Assembly: GCA_030035585.1 (NCBI GenBank)
Contig: CM057467.1
Span: 68,498,941-68,562,940 of the forward strand
Direction: 5' to 3'
DNA: 64,000 nucleotides
Source: Dugong dugon
Taxonomy: Eukaryota; Chordata; Mammalia; Sirenia; Dugongidae
In this document: piece by piece, positions 53,208 to 64,000 of the stretch
How the letters are laid out: each line of letters starts with the position of its first letter
How positions within the stretch are numbered: position 1 is the stretch's first letter
Position numbers and translations under genes: made by a program
Notes under the pieces: model-generated
Told to the model about the DNA's origin: nothing
What the model saw: only the letters and a program-made list of their open reading frames with translations
Database searches by the model: none

Positions 53208-56200
53208 TCTTATTTTTTCTCATACAAAAATTTATACATACATTGTTATGTGACTCTAATTGCTTTCCCCATACTGTGACAGCACACTCCTTCTTTCCAC
53301 CCCTGATTCCCCATGTCCATTCAACCAGCTCCTAACCCTCTCTGCCTTCCCATCTCACCTCCAGACAAAAGCTGTCTGTTATGGTCTCTTGTAACTACTT
53401 GAGCTAACAGGCACACACCTCATGAGTATCACTTTATGTCCCACAGTCCAGTTCAATCCCTATCTGAAGAGTTGGCCTCAGAAATTGTTTTAGTTCTGGG
53501 CTAATAGAGAATCCAGGGGCCATGCTTTCCAGGGTTCCTTCAGTCTCAGTCAGACCATTAATTCTGGTCTTCTTACTAGAATTTGAGTTCTGTACCCCAC
53601 CTTTGTCCTACTCCTTCTGGGACTCTCTGTTGTGTTCCCTGTCAGGTCATTGGTGGTAGCCGGGCACCATCTAGTTCTTCTGGTCTCTGGCTGATGAAGT
53701 CTCTGGTTTATGTGGCCCTTTCTGTCTCTTGGGCTAATACTTTCCTGTGTCTTTGATGTTCTTCATTTTCCTTTACTCCAGGTGGTTGGGACCAATTGAT
53801 GCATCTTAGATGACCGCTAGCAAGCTTTTAAGACCCCAGACACCACTCACCAAAGTAGGATGCAGAACATTTTCTTAATAAGCTTTGTTATGCCAGTTGA
53901 CCTAGATGTCCCCTGAAAGCATGGTCCCCAGACCCCTACCCCTGCTACTCTGTCCCTCAAAGTGTTTGATTGTATTCAGGAAACTTCTTAGCTTTGGTTT
54001 AGTCCAGTTGTGCTGACTTCCTCTGTAATGTGTGCCGTCCTTCCCTTCACCTAAGATAATTCTTATCTACTATCGAGTTAGTAAATAACCCACATCTTCC
54101 CTCCCCACCCTCATAACCATCAAAGAATGTTTTCTTCTGTGTTTAAACCTTTTCTTGAGTTCTTATAATAGTGGTCTTATACAATATGTGTCCTTCTGTG
54201 ACTAACTAAATTCACTCAGCATAATGACCTCCAGCTTCCTCCATGTAATAAGATGTTTCACGGCTTCATCTTTGTTCTTTATCATTGTGTAGTATTCCAT
54301 TGTGTGGATATACCATAATTTGTTTATCCACTCGTCTGTTGATGGGCACCTAGGTTGTTTCTATCTTTTTAATATTGTGAACAGTGCTGCAATGAACATG
54401 GGTGTGCATATATCTATTCGTGTGACGGCTCTTATTTCTCTAGGATATATTCCAAGGAGCGGGACAGCTGGATCATATGGTACTTCTATTCCTAGGTTTT
54501 TAAGGAAGCGCCAAATCAGTTTCCAAAGTGCTTGTACCATTTTACATTCCCACCAACAGTGTATAAGTATTCCAGTCTCTCCACAACCTCTCCAGCATTT
54601 ATTATTTTGTGTGTTATGGATTAATGCTAGCCTTGTTGGGGTGATATGATATCTCATTGTGGTTTTGATCTGCATTTCTCTAATGGCTAATGATCGTGAG
54701 CATTTCTTCATGTGTCTGTTAGCTGCCTGAATACTTTCTTTGGCAAAGTGCCTGTTCATATCCTTTGCCTGTTTTTTAATTGGGTTATTTTTCTTTTTGT
54801 TGTTGAGGTTTTGCAGTATCTTGTAGATTTTAAAGATTAGACGCTGATCAGATTTGTCGTAGCCAAAAATTTTTTCCCAGTCTGTAGGTTGTCTTTTTAC
54901 TCTTTTGGTGAAGTCTTTTGATGAGCATTAGTGTTTGATTTTTAGGAGTTCCCAGTTATCTAGTCTCTCTTATGGTACTTGTGCATTGTTACTTATGGTT
55001 TGTATTGTGTTTATGCTATGTATTAGGGCTTCTAGCATTTTCCCTGTTTTTTCTTCCATGATGTTTATTGTTTTCAATTTTATGTTCAAGTCTTTGATCC
55101 ATTTTGAGTTAGTTTTTGTGCATGGTGTGAGGTATGGGTCTTGTTTCAGTTTTTTGCAGATGAATATCCAGTTATGCCAGCACCATTTGTTAAAGAGACT
55201 GTCTTTTCCCCAGTTAATGGACGTTGGGCCTTTGTCAAATATCAGCTGCTTGCTTGAATTTATGTCTGGATTCTGAATTCTGTTCCATTGGTCTGTGTGT
55301 CTGTTGTTGTACCAGTACCAGGCTCTTTTGACTACCATGGCAGTATAATAGTTTCTAAAATCAGGTAGTGTGAGGCCTTCCACTTTGTTCTTCTTCTTGA
55401 GTAATGCTTTACTTATTCGGGAACTCTTCCCTTTCCGTATGAAGTTGGTGATTTGTTTCTCCAGCTCATTAAAAAATGCCAGTGGAATTTGGATCCGGAT
55501 TGCATTGTATCTGTAGGTTACTTTGGGTAGAATTGACATTTTCACAATGTTGAGTGTACCAATCCATGAGCAAAGTATGTTTTTCCACTTATTCAGGTCT
55601 CTTTTGGTTTCTTGCAGTAGTGTCTTGTAGTTTTCATTGTATAGATCTTTTACGTCTCTGGTTAGATTTATTCCTAAGTATTTTATCTTCTTGGGCCTAT
55701 TGTAAACGGTATTGATTTGGTGATTTCCTCTTCGAGGTTCTCTTTGTTGGTGTAAACGAATCCAACTGATTTTTGTATGTTGATTTTGTATCCTAAAACT
55801 TTGCTGAAATCTTCTATTAGTTCCAGTAGTTTTTTTGTGGATACTTTGGTGTTTTGTGTATATAAGATCATATCGTCTGCAAATAGAGATACTTTGACTC
55901 CTTCCCTACCAATTTGGATGCCCTTTACTTCTTTTTCTAGCCTGATTTCTCTGGCTAGGACGTCCAGCACAGTGTTGAATAAGAGTGGTGATAAAGGGCA
56001 TCCTTGTCTGGTTCCTGTTCTCAGGGGGAATGCTTTCAAAGTCTCTCCATTTAGGATGATGTTGGCTGTTAGCTTTGTATAAATGCCCTTAATTATATTC
56101 AGGAATTTCCCTTCTATTCCTGTTTTGTTGAGAGTTTTTATCATGAATGAGCGTTGGACTTTGTCAAATGCCTTTTCTGCATCGATTGATAAGATCATGT

Positions 56201-57773
56201 GGTTCTTGTCTTTTGTCTTATTTAGGTGATGGATTGCACTGATTGTTTTTCTAATGTTGAACCATCCCTGCATACCTGGTATAAATCCCACTTGATCATG
56301 GTGAATTGTTTTTTTGATATGTTGCTCAATTCTGTTGGCTAGAATTTTGTTGAGGATTTTTGCGTCAATGTTCATGAGGGATATTGGTCTGTAATTTTCT
56401 TTTTTTGTGCTGTCTTTACCTGGTTTTGGTATCAGGGTTATGCTGGCTCCATAGAATGAGTTTCGGAGTGTTCCATCCTTTTGTGTGCTCTGAAATACCT
56501 TTAGTAGTAGTGGTGTTAACTCTTCTCTGAAAGTTTGGTAGGATTCTCCAGTGAAGCTATCCGGGCCAGGGCTTTTTCTCTTGGGAGTTTTTTAATAACC
56601 TTTTTAGTCTCGTCTCTTGTTATGCGTTTATTTAGTTGTTCTACCTCTGTTTGTGTTAATTTAGGTAGGTAGTGAGTTTCTAGAAATTTGTCCATTTCCT
56701 CTAGATTTTCAAATTTGTTAGAGTACAATTTTTCATAGTATTCTGTTATGATTCTTTTAATTTCAGTTGCGTCTGTTGTGATAGCACCCGTCTCATTTCT
56801 CAGACAGGTTATCTGCTTCCTCTCCTGTTTTTCTTTTGTTTTGTCAGTTTGGCCAGTGGTTTATCAATTTTGTTGATGTTTTCAAAGAACCAGCTTTTGG
56901 TTTTGTTAACTCTTTTAATTGTTTTTATGTTCTCTTATTTCTTTTAATTCTGCTCTAATTCTTATTATTTCCTTTCTTCTGGTGCCAGAGGGCTTCTTTT
57001 ACTGCTCTCTTTCTACTTGTTCCAGTTGTAGGATTAATGCTTTGTTTATGAGCCTTTCTTCTTTTTGGATGTGTGCATTTATTGCTATAAACTGACCTCT
57101 GAGCACTGCTTTTGCTGTGTCCCAAAGGTTCTGGCAGGATGTGTTTTCATTCTCGTTTGATTCTATGAATTTCTTTATTCCATCCTTAATTTCTTCTATA
57201 ACCCACTAGTTACTGAGCAAGGTGTTATTCAGTTTCCATGTGTTTGGTTTTTTTTCCTTGCTTTTTCTGTTGTTGATTTCTACTTTTATGGCTTTATGGT
57301 CAGAAAAGATGCTTTGTAATATTTCGATGCTTTGGATTTTGTTAAGACTTGCTTTATAGCCTAATACGTGGTCTGTTCTGGAGAATGTTACATGTGTGTT
57401 GGAAAAGAAAGTGTACTTGGCTCCTCTTGGGTGGAGTGTTCGGTATATGTCTGTGAGATCAAGTTGGTCGATTGTAGCATTTAACTCTTATGTGTCTTTG
57501 TTGAGCTTCTTTCTGGATGTTCTGTCCTTCACCAAAAGTGGTGTGTTCAAGTCTCCTACTACTATTGTGGCGTTGTCTCTCTCTCTCTTCAGTACTGTTA
57601 GAGTTTCTTTTATCTATTTTGGGGCCCTATCGTTGCATATATAAATATTTAATATAGTTACGTTCTCCTGGTGAATTGACCCTTTAATCATCATATAGTG
57701 TCCTTCCTTATCCTTTGTAGTAGATTTTACTTTCAAGTCTATTTTCTCAGAGATTAATATTGCTACTCCTGCT
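53208..57773 (-). mobile_element. L1, older subfamily, interrupted by a younger L1
   Basis: Minus-strand L1: 3' UTR at 53208-54162 and ORF2 from about 54163 up to 57773, where the poly-A of the next L1 begins. The remaining 5' part must lie beyond the younger element, outside the window. The 3' UTR matches the 44878 copy ('catgagtatcactttatgtc', 'ccactcaccaaagtaggatg'). Confidence 0.9.
54163..57773 (-). pseudogene. L1 ORF2p, endonuclease to C-terminus, broken
   Basis: Open pieces in order on the minus strand: 56728-56516 (start of the RT region), 56375-55683 (230 codons; [19 protein letters not shown], then [13 protein letters not shown] and FADD at 55883-55872), 55545-54970 (thumb region, [14 protein letters not shown]) and 54759-54361 ([12 protein letters not shown] and [18 protein letters not shown]). 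The endonuclease (about 56.9-57.77 kb) has no long frame. Several stops and shifts mean it is dead. The RT core is the most intact part. Confidence 0.92.
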
Positions 57774-58951
57774 CTTTTTTTTTATTTTTTATTTTATTGT
57801 ACTTCAGGTGAAGGCTTACAGAACAAATAGTTTCTCACGAAACAGAAGTACACATGTTGTTTTATGACATTGGTTAACAACCCAACAACATATCAACCCT
57901 CTAACTTCTCAACCTTTTTTTTTTTGGTGAAAATACACATAGCCAAAGATACTCCATTTCAAAAATTTCTACACGCACAGTTCATTGACATGGACTACGC
58001 TCTTCCAATTGTGCTGTTATTCTCCCTTAAGATGAAGGCTTACAGAACAAAATAGTTTCTCATTTAACAGTTACTACAAATGTTGCCCTATGACAATGGT
58101 TAACAATCTCACAGCACATCAACAATATCCTTACTCAACCTTGGGTTCCCTATCGCCAGTTTCCTTGTTCCTTTCTGCCTTCTGGCCCTTGTCACTGGAC
58201 TCCTGTACCTCGTTAGACTCATTTGGTTTTACGGGGCTGTCCACTACCAGGCTGAACCGTGAACCTCAGAGGTAACTTCACAACTAAGCTAAAAGGGTGT
58301 CTGGGGGCCATACTCTCGGGGTTACTCCAGTCTCCTTTAGGCCAGTAAATCTGGTCTTTTTTTTGTGAGTTAGAATTATGCTCTACATCCTTCTCCAGCT
58401 CTGTCAGGAACCCTCTGTTGTGATCCTGGTCAGAGCAGTCAGTGGTGGTAGCCAGGCACCAGCTAGCTGTACTGGACTCAGGCCAGTGGAGGCCTTGGTA
58501 GCTGTGGACAATTAGTCCTTCGGACTAATCTTTTCCTTGTATCCTGTTCTCTTCATTCTCCCTTGCTCCCGAAGGGATGAGACCAGTGTAGTACCTTAGA
58601 CGGCTGCTCACAGGCTTTTAAGACCCCAGACGCTACTCACCAAGGTAGAATGTAGAGCATTGTCTTCATAAGCTGTGTCATGCCAACTGAGCTAGATGTT
58701 CCCCGAGACCATGGTCCCCAGAGCCCTCTGCCCAGCAATTCAGTCCCTCAGGGAGTTTGGATGTGTCTCTGGGGCTTCCATGACCCTTCCTTGTACAAGT
58801 TGTGCTAGTTTCCCCTGTATTGTGTACTGTCTCACCCTTCACCCAGGATACCACTTATCTATTGTCTATTTAGTATTTCCTCCCCACCCCTCCCATCCCT
58901 GGTAACCAACAAAGATTGTTACATTTTGCGTGTGAACTTTTTCATGGGTTT
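57774..58951 (-). terminator. L1 3' UTR with two serial ends
   Basis: Order on the plus strand: T-rich tail, first L1 end (57798-57913, 'tgaaggcttacagaacaaat'), T-run and middle module (57914-58026, 'gaaaatacacatagccaaag'), then the second L1 end from 58031 ('gatgaaggcttacagaacaa') and the common 3' UTR ('gtggacaattagtccttcgg', 'ccctctgcccagcaattcag'). Transcription on the minus strand would cross an internal A-rich end before the final one. Confidence 0.85.
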
Positions 58952-61900
58952 TTACAAGAGAGATCTCATACAATATTTGTCCTTTTGTGATTGACTTATT
59001 TCACTCAGCATAATATCCTCCAGTTTCATCCATGTTACGAGATGCTTCGCAGATTCATCGTTGTTCTTTCTCGTTGCATAGTACTCCATTGTGTGTATGT
59101 ACCATAGTTTGTTTATCCATTCATCTGTTGATGGGCATCTAGGCTGTTTCCATCATTTTGCTATTGTGAACAATGCTGCCATGAACATAGGTGTGCATAT
59201 GTCTATTCGAGTGACGACTCTTTTTTCTCTAGGATATATTCCTAGGAGTGGGATTGCTGGATTGAATGGTATGTCTATTTCTAGCTTTCTGAGGAAGCGC
59301 CATATCATTTTCCAAAATGGTTGTATCATTTTGCATTCCCACCAGCAGTGCATAAGAGTTCCGATCTCCCCGCAGCCCCTCCAACATTTGTTATTTGCAG
59401 TGTTTTTGATTCGTGCCAGTAATGCTGGGGTGAGATGGTATCTCATTGTGGTTTTAATTTGCATTTCTCTAGTGGCTAGTGATCGCGAGCATTTCCTCAT
59501 GTGTCTGTTGGCCATTTGAATGTCTTCTTTGGTGAAGTGTCTGTTGATTTCCTTTGCCCATTTTTTAATAGGATTATTTGTCTTTTTGTTGTAGAGGTGT
59601 TGGATTTTCTTGTAGCTTATGGAGATTAGACCTTTGTCTGACTTGTACTGTCCAAAAATTTTTTCCCCGTCTGTAGCTTCTCTTTTTACTCTTTTGGTGA
59701 AGTCTTTTGAAGAGCATAGGTGTTTCATTTTTAGAAGATCCCAGTTATCTAGCTTATCTGTTGGGGTTTGTGTGTTGATGGTTATGGTTTGTATCCTGTT
59801 AATGCCGTGTATTAAGTCCTGAAGTGTTGGTCCTATTTTTTCTTCTCTGAACTTTATAGTTTTAGGCTTTATATTCAGGTCTTCGATCCATTTTGAAGTC
59901 ATTTTTGTATAGGGTGTGAAGTATGGGTCCTGTTTCATTTTTTTGCAAATGGATATCCAGTTTTGCCAGCACCATTTGTTAAAAAGACTGTCTTTTCCCC
60001 ATTTGATGGACTTTGGGCCCTTGTCGAAGATCAGGTGACCGTATGTGGATGGATTTACATCTGGGTTCTCAATTCTGTTCCATTGGTCAATGTATCTGTC
60101 GTTGTATGAGTACCAGGCTGTTTCGACTACTGTAGCTGTATAGTAGGTTCTGAAGTCAGGTAGTATGAGTCCTCCAACTTTATTCTTCTTCTTCAGTAGT
60201 GGTTTACTTATTCGGGGCTTCTTCCCTTTCCATATAAAGTTAATGATTAGTTTTTCCATCTCTTTGAAGAATGTTGTTGGTATCTGGATCGGGATTGCAT
60301 TGTATTTGTAAATTGCTTTGGGTAGAATTGTCATTTTCACAATGTTGAGTCCACCTGTCCATGAGCATGGCATGTTTTTCCATTTATGTAGATCCCTTTG
60401 GGTTTCTTGCAGTAGTGTTTTATAGTTTTCTTTCTATAGGTGTTTTACATCCGAGATTAGATTTATTCCTAAGTATTTTATTTTTTTTAGGGGCTATTAT
60501 AAATGGTATTGTTTTCCTGATTTCCTTTTCATCGTTCTCTTTATTGGTGTATAGGAATCCAATTGATTTTTCAGTGTTTATCTTGTATCCGGCTACTCTG
60601 CTGAATCTTTCTATTAGTTCCAGTAGATTTCTCGTGGAGTCTTTAGGGTTTTCTCTGTATAGTAGCATATCATCTGCAAACAGGGACAGTTTAACTTCTT
60701 CATTACCAATTTGGATGCCCTTTATTCCTTTTTCTTGCCTTATTGCTCTAGCTAGAACTTCCAGCACAATGTTAAATAGGAGTGGTGATAAAGGGCATCC
60801 TTGTCTTGTTCCTGTTTTCAAGGGGAATGTTTTCAGCCTCTCTCCATTAAGAATGTTGTTGGCCGTTGGTTTTGCATAGACGCCCTTTATTATGTTGAGA
60901 AATTTCCCTTCTATACCTATTTAGTTGAGAGTTTTTATCAGGAATGAGTGTTGGACTTCGTCAGATGCCTTTTCTGTGTCAATTGAGATGATGATGTGAT
61001 TCTTTTTTTTCCTTTTATTTATGTGGTGGATTATGTTGATTGATTTTCTAATGTTGAACCATCCTTGCATACCTGGTATGAATCCTACTTGGTCGTGGTG
61101 TATTATTTTTTGGATATGATGCTGAATTCTATTGGCTAGAATTTTGTTCAGAATTTTTGCATCTATATTCATGAGAGATATTGGTCTGTAATTTTCTTTT
61201 TTTGTGACCTCTTTGCCTGGTTTTGGTATCAGCGTTATGCTGGCTTCATAGAATGAATTTGGAAGTGTTGCTTCCTCTTCTATGCTCTGAAATAGCTTGA
61301 GTAGTACTGGTTCAAGCTCTTCTGTAAATGTTTTGTAGAATTCTCCAGTGAAGCCATCTGGGCCAGGGCTTTTTTTGGTTGGGAGTTTTTTTTATTACCT
61401 TTTCAATCTCTTTTCTTGTTATGGGTCTGTTCAGATTTTCAACATCACTTTGTTGTGGTTTGGGTTGGGCGTGTGATTCTAGAAATTTATCCATTTCCTC
61501 TACGTTTTCAAATTTGTTGGAGTATTGTTTTTCATAATATTCTGTTATAATCCTTTTTATTTCCATTGGGTCTGTTGTAATGTCCCCCATTTCATTTCTT
61601 ATTTGGGTTATTTGTGTCCTCTCCTGTTTTTCTTTTGTCAGTCTGGCCAGTGGTTTGTCGATTTTGTTGAGTCTTTCAAAGAACCGACTTTTGGTTTTGT
61701 TGATTCTCTCTATTGTTTTTATGTGGGCTTTTTTTGCTGTTCTCTTTCTATTTGTTTGAGTTGTGTAGTTAATGTTTTGATTTTGTCCCTTTCTTCTTTT
61801 TTTATATGTGCATCTATTGCTATAAGTTGTCCTCTGAGGACTGCCTTTTGCTGTGTCCCAAAGGTTTTGGTATGATGTGTTTTCATTTTCATTTGATTCT

Positions 61901-62721
61901 AGGAATTTTTTGATTCCATCTCTGATTTCTTCTATTACCCACTGCTGTGTAAGCAGGGTATTACTCAGTTTCCATGTAGTTGATTTTTTTTCCTTGCTGT
62001 TTCTATTGTTAATTTCTACCTTGATGGCATTGTGGTCAGAGAAGATACTTTGAATTATCTCAGCGTTTTGGATCTTGTTGAGGATTGCTCTGTGGCCTAA
62101 GATGTGGTCTATTCTGGAGAACATTCCATGTGCATTGGAAAAGAATGTATACTTTGCAGTGGTTGGATGGAGTGTTCTATATATGTCTATGAGGTCAAGT
62201 TGGCTGATTGTGCCCTTTAGGTCTTCTGTATCTTTGCTGAGTTTCTTCTTAGTTGTTCTGTCCTTTAGTGAGAGGGGTGCATTGAAGTCTCCTACTGTTA
62301 TTGTGGAACTGTCAATTTCTCTTTTCAGTGTTGTTAGAGTTTGTTTTATGTATTTTGGAGCCCTGTCAATGGGTGCATAGATACTTATTATGGTTATGTC
62401 TTCATGATGGATCATCCCCTTAATCATTACATAGTTTCCTTCTTTGTCTTTTATGGTAGGTTTTGTTTTAAAGTCTATTTTATCTGAGATTAGAGTGGCC
62501 ACTCCTGCTCTTTTTCAGTAGTTGTTAGCTTGATATATTTTTTTCCAACCTTTGACTTTTAATAAATTCACATCTTTGTTTCTAAGGTGTGTGTCTTGTA
62601 GACAGCATATTGATGGATCCTGTTTTCTAATCCATTCTGTCACTGTCCGTCTCTTTATGGGTGCATTGAGTCTATTTACATTCAGTGTAATTATTGATAG
62701 ATATGAGTTTGTTGCTGTGAT
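58952..62721 (-). pseudogene. L1 ORF2p, nearly complete, broken
   Basis: The ancestral ATG is ATC at 62721-62719. The endonuclease (62502-61312 frame) keeps GDFNAPLS and the catalytic SDH (SDHNAIKVEI). The RT is split: 61172-60921 ([19 protein letters not shown]), 60821-60420 ([17 protein letters not shown] at 60681-60670), then 60373-59153 (406 codons: [34 protein letters not shown], and the [22 protein letters not shown]). That last frame ends at TGA (59155-59153) in 'gcaaaatgatgg', one A short of the family's 'gcaaaaagatgg'. All catalytic residues that I can check are present, but frameshifts and stops kill it. Confidence 0.93.
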
Positions 62722-63152
62722 TTTGTAGTGCTTTTTTTTGTGGTGCCGAAGTTTTCTTTGTTCTTTTTACTCTCTTGTGCTGAGTTACTTTTGTTTGTGG
62801 ATTTTTTTCTTTTTTCATTTCTTTTGTTTTTGTCGGACTTTATGTTGTTTGTCTTTATTTTTATGAGTTGGTTTGTTAACTTTCTTTGTGGTTACTATGA
62901 ATTTTACCCTTACCTTTCTAAGTTTGAAGCAGTCTACCATTACTTGATATCGCCTTGCCTTCCTCTCCATTAGAAGGTTCTATACCTATGCTGTTTATTC
63001 CCTCTTTTGTTGTTTTGATGTTGTTGTCATTTATTGATTAACTGCTCTGATGCCCTGTTGTATTTCTTTTGGTTTTGGATAGTTCTTGAGAGTTCATTTC
63101 CTTGATTGGTGTCTGGCTTGTACGATCCTGCATCCTAGATTCTGCCTGTGAG

Positions 63153-64000
63153 CTAAAGCTGTTTGTTCTCAGATGGAAGAACTCCCTTTAATAATTCTTG
63201 TGAGTTTGGTTTGACTTTTACATATTCCCTTAGCTTCTGTTTATCTGGAAATGACCTAATTTCACCATCAAATTTGAATGAGCGTTTTGCAGGATATATT
63301 ATTCTTGGCTGACAATTTTTTTCTTTCAAGATTTTATATATGTCATCCCATTGCCTTCTTGCCTGCATGGTTTCTGCCAGATAATCTGAGCTTAGTCTTA
63401 TTGTTTCTCCTCTGTATGTGACGTCTTGTTTTTCATGAACTGCTCTCAGGATTCTTTGTTTGTCTGGTTTGGGCGAGTGTGAATATGATATGCCTTGGTG
63501 ATTTTCTTTTGGGGTCTCTTCTATATGGGGTTCGTTGAGCTTCCTGGATGGCCAGCTTTTCTTCTTTCATGATATTGAGGAAGTTTTCTGTCAGCAGTTT
63601 CTCAATGATCCTCTCTGTGTTTTCTGTTTTCTCCCCCTGTTCGGGAATGCCAGTCACTCGTAAATTTTTGCTTTTAATTGTGTCCCACATAACTGTCAGG
63701 GTCTCTTCATTTTTCTTTGTTCTTTTTTCAGAGTTTTCCTGAAACAGAGTAGTATCCAAGTGTTTGTCTTCAGTTCCACTGATCCTGTCTTCCACCGTTT
63801 CAAATCTGCTTCTCAGCTCTTCTATGACATCATCCATTTCTGAAATCTTGTTGTTTATCTTTTGGATTTCTAATTGTTGTTTTTGTACAATTTCTAGTTG
63901 TGAATTTATTTTGGCATTTTGTTCCTGCATTATTTTCGTGAATTCTTCCAACTTTTTGTCTGTATTTTCTATGAATTTGTCTATTTTTTCCTCATGTTTG
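63153..64000 (-). pseudogene. L1 ORF1p, incomplete in the window
   Basis: Frame 63951-63433 carries the coiled-coil heptads (KQQLEIQKINNKISEMDDVI) and the start of the RRM (LRVTGIPEQGEKTENTERII). Frame 63368-63153 is the C-terminal domain (MQARRQWDDIYKILKEKNCQ, ending LKGVLPSENKQL). At least one frameshift separates them (about 63370-63433). The N-terminus lies beyond position 64000. ORF1p acts as an RNA-binding trimer in L1 particles. Confidence 0.9.

Larger units (their letters stand above)
57774..64000 (-). mobile_element. L1, long copy, double-tail subfamily, runs off the window
   Basis: A T-rich tail (57774-57797) is followed by a double-ended 3' UTR (57798-58951), ORF2 (62721-58952), the inter-ORF spacer and most of ORF1 (about 63153 to beyond 64000). 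At over 6.2 kb it is probably full length or nearly so. It interrupts the older L1. Its ORF2 keeps longer open pieces (396, 133 and 406 codons) than any other copy here, so it is likely the youngest. Confidence 0.92.

Noticed and set aside
59091-59519. 142-codon plus-strand ORF and similar frames (60361-60879, 55777-56082, 7638-8060)
   Set aside because: They are antisense shadows of L1 ORF2.
1-64000. CRISPR arrays, operons, ribosome binding sites and other bacterial features
   Set aside because: Sequence is clearly mammalian; the only regular repeats are microsatellites and transposons.

Overview
This 64 kb window is mammalian, non-genic or deep-intronic DNA built almost entirely from layered retrotransposons. 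About sixteen copies or pieces of a tRNA-derived SINE have the AfroSINE sequence (start gagccctggtgg, B box ggcagttcgaatcc, end near ggcaacgggttt). AfroSINEs are known only from Afrotheria. With the several L1 subfamilies seen here, the best guess is a paenungulate, probably an elephant; the species itself is inferred. Ancient mammalian repeats (MIR, L2, L1M, MER5A, MER2, one MaLR LTR) fill much of the rest.

Layout. 1-6.7 kb: MIR, L2, an AfroSINE, an L1 3' end, a rearranged MER5A and a solo MaLR LTR. 6.7-10.9 kb: an L1 3' UTR (minus) beside a 5'-truncated L1 (plus) with the second half of ORF2. 10.9-22.2 kb: mostly L2 and MIR with AfroSINEs, an L1M and an L1 3' UTR at 14.2-15.7 kb, a MER2 at 16.7 kb, and a long minus-strand ORF with a possible exon at 19 kb. 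22.2-33.7 kb: an ancient plus-strand L1M split by a full-length young L1 (23590-31255, 13-bp target-site duplication), an AfroSINE, an L1M-type 3' end and an L1 3' UTR. 33.8-53 kb: MIR, L2, AfroSINEs, two inverted duplications (37.4-38.3 and 51.9-52.9 kb), a tRNA-Gly-headed SINE at 42.2-42.5 kb, a truncated L1 at 44.9-46.5 kb and a possible plus-strand exon at 48.1 kb. 53-64 kb: a three-deep minus-strand L1 nest; the youngest member runs off the right edge.

No complete host gene was found. The long ORFs are nearly all L1 ORF1/ORF2 pieces (endonuclease, FADD reverse transcriptase, CCHC end), and none is intact. Two possible host exons (minus 19192-19023; plus 48119-48291) rest on splice signals and open frame only, and I do not recognise the proteins.

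The least ordinary observations are an L1 subfamily whose 3' UTR carries a second, serial L1 tail in three separate copies; an inverted duplication of about 245-bp arms whose inner edge cuts an AfroSINE; a second inverted duplication with 68-nt arms differing at three positions; and a tRNA-Gly SINE whose tail resembles that of the AfroSINE. I found no evidence for a new multi-gene system.
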